Source: an uncultured Sphingomonas sp.
GTDB lineage: Bacteria; Pseudomonadota; Alphaproteobacteria; Sphingomonadales; Sphingomonadaceae
Direction of reading: 5' to 3'
NCBI RefSeq assembly: GCF_936927845.1
Contig: NZ_CAKZHV010000026.1
Coordinates: forward strand, 1 to 15,306
DNA length: 15,306 nucleotides
The notes beneath the pieces were generated by a model, which made no database searches, was not told the DNA's origin, and saw nothing but the letters and a program-made list of their open reading frames with translations. The stretch's first letter is position 1; every line of letters begins with the position of its first letter. Shown here piece after piece: positions 12,655 to 15,306 of this stretch. A program made the position numbers and the translations under genes.

Positions 12655-13590
12655 ATGCGCTACGATCTGAACCTGCTGCCGATCTTCGTCGCGTTGATGG
12701 AGGAGCGCAGCGTCACGCGGGCCGCCGAGCGAATGGGCATGACACAGCCCGCCCTGTCTAATGCCCTATCGCGTCTACGACTGATGCTTCAGGACCAACT
12801 GTTCGTCCGCGAGCGCTACGGCATCCAGCCGACCCCGATCGCGCTTGAACTCTCACCGCTGATCGCCGAGGCACTCGCCCAGCTCGACGACGCTGTCCTC
12901 GGTCAGCAGGCCTTCGACCCCCTACATGCCGAACGGCTCTTCACGATCGCGCCAAACGGCTATGTCGAGTTCGTCCTCGTCCCCGCTATCGTGGCGCGCC
13001 TGGAGAAGGTCGCCCCCGGCATAAAGCTTCGTCTGACGCCCTACGGGAACGATCTTGTGGAAACAGGCGTCGTGTCAGGCACGACGGCGCTCGTGCTGGG
13101 CCGCATCGTCGATCCGCCCGACAACCTCGTCGTCCAGCACCTGATGGACGAAGGGCTCGCCTGCGCCGTCCGTGCCGACCATCCGGGCGTCGGCGATGTC
13201 ATGACGCGCGAGCAGTTCGAGACGATGAAGCATGTCAACATCGTGCCGCCCGGACGGATGCGCGCCGGGCTGTTCCAGGCGCTGGCGCAGCAGCAGCTGA
13301 AGCGCGACGTCGCAATCTCCGTGACAAACTTCTTCGCGGTAGCCGAGATGGTGGCGGTGACCGACTATTGCGCCACCTTGCCCTCGCTCATCTGCAGGCG
13401 GCTGATGCACGACCCCCGGCTGAAGATCCTGCCGGCTCCGGTCGACCTTGGCAGCTTTCCCGTGGAAATGGCTTGGCACGTCCGCTATCGGCATGATCCC
13501 GCACACCGCTGGTTACGGACGCTGATCGGCGCGATCATCACCGACCTCACGGGGAAGACGGCAGCGGCAATCACGCCGTCGCCAGCCTGA
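12655..13590 (+). CDS. LysR-type transcriptional regulator (NahR/NodD/LinR-like branch)
   Basis: This is a 311-residue LysR regulator of normal length. The N-terminal winged helix-turn-helix covers about residues 5-62, with SVTRAAERMGMTQPALSNAL (19-38) as the recognition unit. The periplasmic-binding-protein-like effector domain runs from about 90 to 300. DLNLLPIFVALMEERS near the start and the late AWHVRYRHDPAHRWLR segment are typical of the branch that includes NahR, NodD and LinR, many of which respond to aromatic compounds. The effector here is unknown. It is divergent from the Hsp31-like gene with a palindrome and promoter between, and is followed on its own strand after 84 bp by the zinc-ADH-like gene. 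It may therefore govern targets on both sides. The ATG has AGGA 7 bp upstream. Confidence 0.94.
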   Translation: MRYDLNLLPIFVALMEERSVTRAAERMGMTQPALSNALSRLRLMLQDQLFVRERYGIQPTPIALELSPLIAEALAQLDDAVLGQQAFDPLHAERLFTIAPNGYVEFVLVPAIVARLEKVAPGIKLRLTPYGNDLVETGVVSGTTALVLGRIVDPPDNLVVQHLMDEGLACAVRADHPGVGDVMTREQFETMKHVNIVPPGRMRAGLFQALAQQQLKRDVAISVTNFFAVAEMVAVTDYCATLPSLICRRLMHDPRLKILPAPVDLGSFPVEMAWHVRYRHDPAHRWLRTLIGAIITDLTGKTAAAITPSPA

Positions 13591-13615
13591 GGACGATGTC
13601 GAACCGCGATGTCGC

Positions 13616-13639
13616 TTGTGCGTATCCCGTACGCGACAA
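13616..13639 (+). other. Hairpin in the lysR-ADH spacer
   Basis: GCGTA (13620-13624) pairs with TACGC (13630-13634) around TCCCG. TTGT (13616-13619) pairs with ACAA (13636-13639) across one unpaired base. It lies 26 bp past the lysR stop and just before a -10-like TATACA (13647-13652). It could end the lysR transcript or be a regulator site for the next gene. Confidence 0.3.
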
Positions 13640-13674
13640 AGTTCGCTATACAGCCCCTGACAATAGGATTTATC

Positions 13675-14691
13675 ATGCGCGCAATCGGCTACCAGCAGCC
13701 CGGAACGATCGATCGCACGGAAGCTCTCGTCGATATCGAACTTCCCGATCCCAACGCTACCGGCCGTGATCTCCTCGTCGAGGTCAAGGCTGTCTCGGTA
13801 AACCCTGTTGACACGAAGGTGCGCGCTGGCTCGGGTTCGATCCACGGTGATTGGCGTATCCTGGGTTGGGATGCCGCCGGTGTCGTTCGCGCTGTTGGCC
13901 CTGAAGTGCGCGGCTTCGAACCGGGAGACGAGGTGTTCTACGCGGGCAGCATCGGCCGCGATGGGACCAACGCCGAGCTGCACCTGGTCGACGAACGCAT
14001 TGTCGGAAGGAAGCCGGCCAGCCTCGATTGGGCAGAGGCAGCGGCGTTGCCGCTGACGGCGATTACCGCGTGGGAGGCCCTCTTCGAGCGATTGTCCGTG
14101 CGGACTCCTGTAGCTGGTGCAGCACCTGCGCTGTTGATCATCGGCGGTGCCGGCGGGGTCGGATCGATGGCGATCCAGCTTGCCCGTCAGGTTCCCGATC
14201 TCACCGTCATCGCAACGGCATCACGCCCCGAGACGCAAGCCTGGGTGCGTGAGCTCGGCGCCCACCATGTCATCGATCATCGTCAGCCGTTGGCGCAGCA
14301 GGTAGCGGATCTCGGCATTGGCGCGCCGGCTTTCATCTTCTCGGCCACGCACACCGACGAGCATATCGAGCAGATCGCCGAGCTGATCGCCCCGCAGGGA
14401 CGTTTTGCGCTCATCGACGACCCCAAGACGCTCGATGTCGTACCGTTCAAACGCAAGTCGGTGTCGACCCACTGGGAGTTCATGTTCACCCGGTCCATGT
14501 TCGAGACTGCTGATATGGAAACGCAGGGTCAGATCCTGTCGGCCATCGCCAGCCTCGTGAACGCCGGTGAGGTGCGCACCACCCTCACCGAACGGTTCTC
14601 CCCCATCAACGCCGCGAACCTCAAGCGCGCGCACCAGGCGCTTGAGAGCACTACCGCACGCGGCAAGATCGTCATCGAGGGTTGGCAGTGA
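13675..14691 (+). CDS. Zinc-type alcohol dehydrogenase-like oxidoreductase (TIGR02817-type MDR)
   Basis: The product has 338 residues from the ATG at 13675, which has AGGA about 7 bp upstream. A frame from 13609 adds 22 residues unlike the family and lacks a ribosome site. The sequence fits the zinc-binding-ADH-family-1 group (TIGR02817): start RAIGYQQPG, then DIELPDPNATGRDLLVEVKAVSVNPVDTKVR in short segments (20-50), GWDAAGVV (64-71), Rossmann GGAGGVGS (157-164), and the late HWEFMFTRSMF plus GEVRTTLTE segments. Despite the name, the zinc-binding cysteines are missing; these proteins are quinone-oxidoreductase-like and probably NADPH-dependent. The substrate is unknown. The gene follows lysR on the same strand after 84 bp and may be its target or co-transcribed with it. 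It is convergent with the broken LysR gene at 14908. Confidence 0.91.
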   Translation: MRAIGYQQPGTIDRTEALVDIELPDPNATGRDLLVEVKAVSVNPVDTKVRAGSGSIHGDWRILGWDAAGVVRAVGPEVRGFEPGDEVFYAGSIGRDGTNAELHLVDERIVGRKPASLDWAEAAALPLTAITAWEALFERLSVRTPVAGAAPALLIIGGAGGVGSMAIQLARQVPDLTVIATASRPETQAWVRELGAHHVIDHRQPLAQQVADLGIGAPAFIFSATHTDEHIEQIAELIAPQGRFALIDDPKTLDVVPFKRKSVSTHWEFMFTRSMFETADMETQGQILSAIASLVNAGEVRTTLTERFSPINAANLKRAHQALESTTARGKIVIEGWQ

Positions 14692-14907
14692 TGCGGTTCA
14701 CGCTCACTCAACGTCCGTCGCGCCCGCGGCCCCCGCTGCACCAACTGAAAGGGACCAAGCCTCGGCGTTATTGATGCCAGCCACGTGCGGTTGTGGGCGT
14801 CGCTTTCGCTGGGCCACTGATATCTACAATCGTAAAAGACCGTGATGTTTCGAGATAGCAGACGCGGTCCTCGGGTGAAAACTCGGGACGTCTGCCAGCT
14901 CGGCATC

Positions 14908-15251
14908 TCACCAATCGGTGCCAAGAGCGGGGAGTGCTTCGGCTAAGAAGTCAATCCACGCCCGCGTCTTGGCGGCGGGGCGCCGCGTCGGGTGTGTGAT
15001 GGCATACGCCGCTCCCAGCATCATAGGCGGCTCGTCCAGCTCAAGCTCGCTCAACTGACCGGCGCGAAGCGCCTCTGCCGCAATAAAGCGTGGCCCATAG
15101 ACCAGCCCTTGGCCCGCGATGGCAGCGCGAACCAAGGCCTCGCCATTGTCGGAACACATCGATCCTGAGATCGGCACCTTGATCGTCCCGTCTTTGCCGA
15201 ACGCCCACGATGTCGTTCCTGCAAGCGACGCGTTGGTGTGGCCCAGACAAT
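14908..15251 (-). pseudogene. LysR-type regulator, C-terminal fragment cut by an insertion sequence
   Basis: The minus-strand frame encodes about 114 residues of a LysR effector domain: NCLGHTN and TSWAFGKDGTIKVPISG in the middle domain, then SDNGEALVRAAIAGQGLVYG (the conserved late helix), PRFIAAEALRAGQL and the final ARAWIDFLAEALP-like helix (KTRAWIDFLAEALP here). NCL is a well-conserved LysR landmark about two-thirds along a 300-residue protein. Upstream of that point the LysR sequence stops and is replaced by tandem 24-bp repeats up to the window edge, so the DNA-binding half is missing here. A GTG at 15175-15177 could start an 89-residue piece, but that would lack the HTH and most of the effector domain. 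The intact gene was probably the divergent or neighbouring regulator of the adjacent reductase; that is inference. Confidence 0.75.
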
Positions 15252-15306
15252 TGTCAATCGGCGTCCAAAAAGGACCCCCTATCGGCGTCCAAAAGGGACC
15301 CCCTTC
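15252..15306. mobile_element. Probable end of an IS21-type insertion sequence
   Basis: Starting at TGTCAATCGG (15252) the sequence becomes two tandem copies of a 24-bp unit, 15257-15280 and 15281-15304, which differ at a single base. Each runs from ATCGGCGTCC through an A-run to GGACCCCCT. IS21-family ends begin with TG and carry several such internal repeats for transposase binding, and GGCGTCCAAAA/GGACCCCC-type repeats are familiar to me from those elements. The boundary falls exactly where LysR homology ends. The transposase genes (istA/istB) would be beyond the window. Family assignment is from memory and not proven. Confidence 0.55.

Noticed and set aside
1..15306. tRNA, rRNA, CRISPR array, toxin-antitoxin or phage modules
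   Set aside because: Looked for on both strands by eye; no cloverleaf, regularly spaced repeat array or recognisable module of these types was found.

Overview
The window is GC-rich and densely coded, and it looks like chromosome from an alphaproteobacterium, most likely a sphingomonad (Sphingomonas/Sphingobium/Novosphingobium type). I infer this from the gene families, the codon use and two promoter-like sites that fit the alphaproteobacterial EcfG general-stress consensus (GGAAC, 16-17 bp, then NGTT). No database search was possible, so the taxonomic call is tentative.

Layout. (1) Positions 14-1831, minus strand: a TetR regulator, then a YeaE-like aldo/keto reductase, then a truncated TMEM175/DUF1211 channel gene. 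(2) 1928-7182, plus strand: an NADPH:quinone-reductase-like MDR, then glutathione-dependent formaldehyde dehydrogenase (frmA), then a UvrA paralogue that lacks the UvrB-binding domain. Hairpins follow the first two genes. (3) 7438-9178, minus strand: a glutathione-independent formaldehyde dehydrogenase followed by a PfpI/DJ-1 protein. A strong hairpin separates them from the convergent uvrA-like gene. The leader of this operon has an EcfG-like promoter and a 16-codon ORF. (4) 9501-10320, minus strand: a GlcG/HbpS-family protein and an antibiotic-biosynthesis-monooxygenase (ABM) protein, the latter with its own EcfG-like promoter. (5) 10432-12541, minus strand: Hsp31-like DJ-1 protein, second ABM protein, an unrecognised 60-residue ORF, and an SDR. 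(6) 12655-14691, plus strand: a LysR regulator divergent from block 5, then a TIGR02817-type zinc-ADH-like reductase. (7) 14908-15306: the C-terminal part of another LysR gene, cut off by what looks like the end of an IS21-type insertion sequence that continues beyond the window.

Nearly every metabolic gene belongs to a family that handles aldehydes, methylglyoxal, glycated products, quinones or formaldehyde. The reading I favour is an accessory island for reactive electrophile stress. It has two local regulators (TetR and LysR), each facing a divergent target with palindromic sites between them, and probable overlay by the general stress response. The UvrA paralogue lies between the two formaldehyde dehydrogenases, which suggests, but does not show, a link to adduct damage or toxic-compound resistance. 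I found no RNA genes, CRISPR array or phage module.
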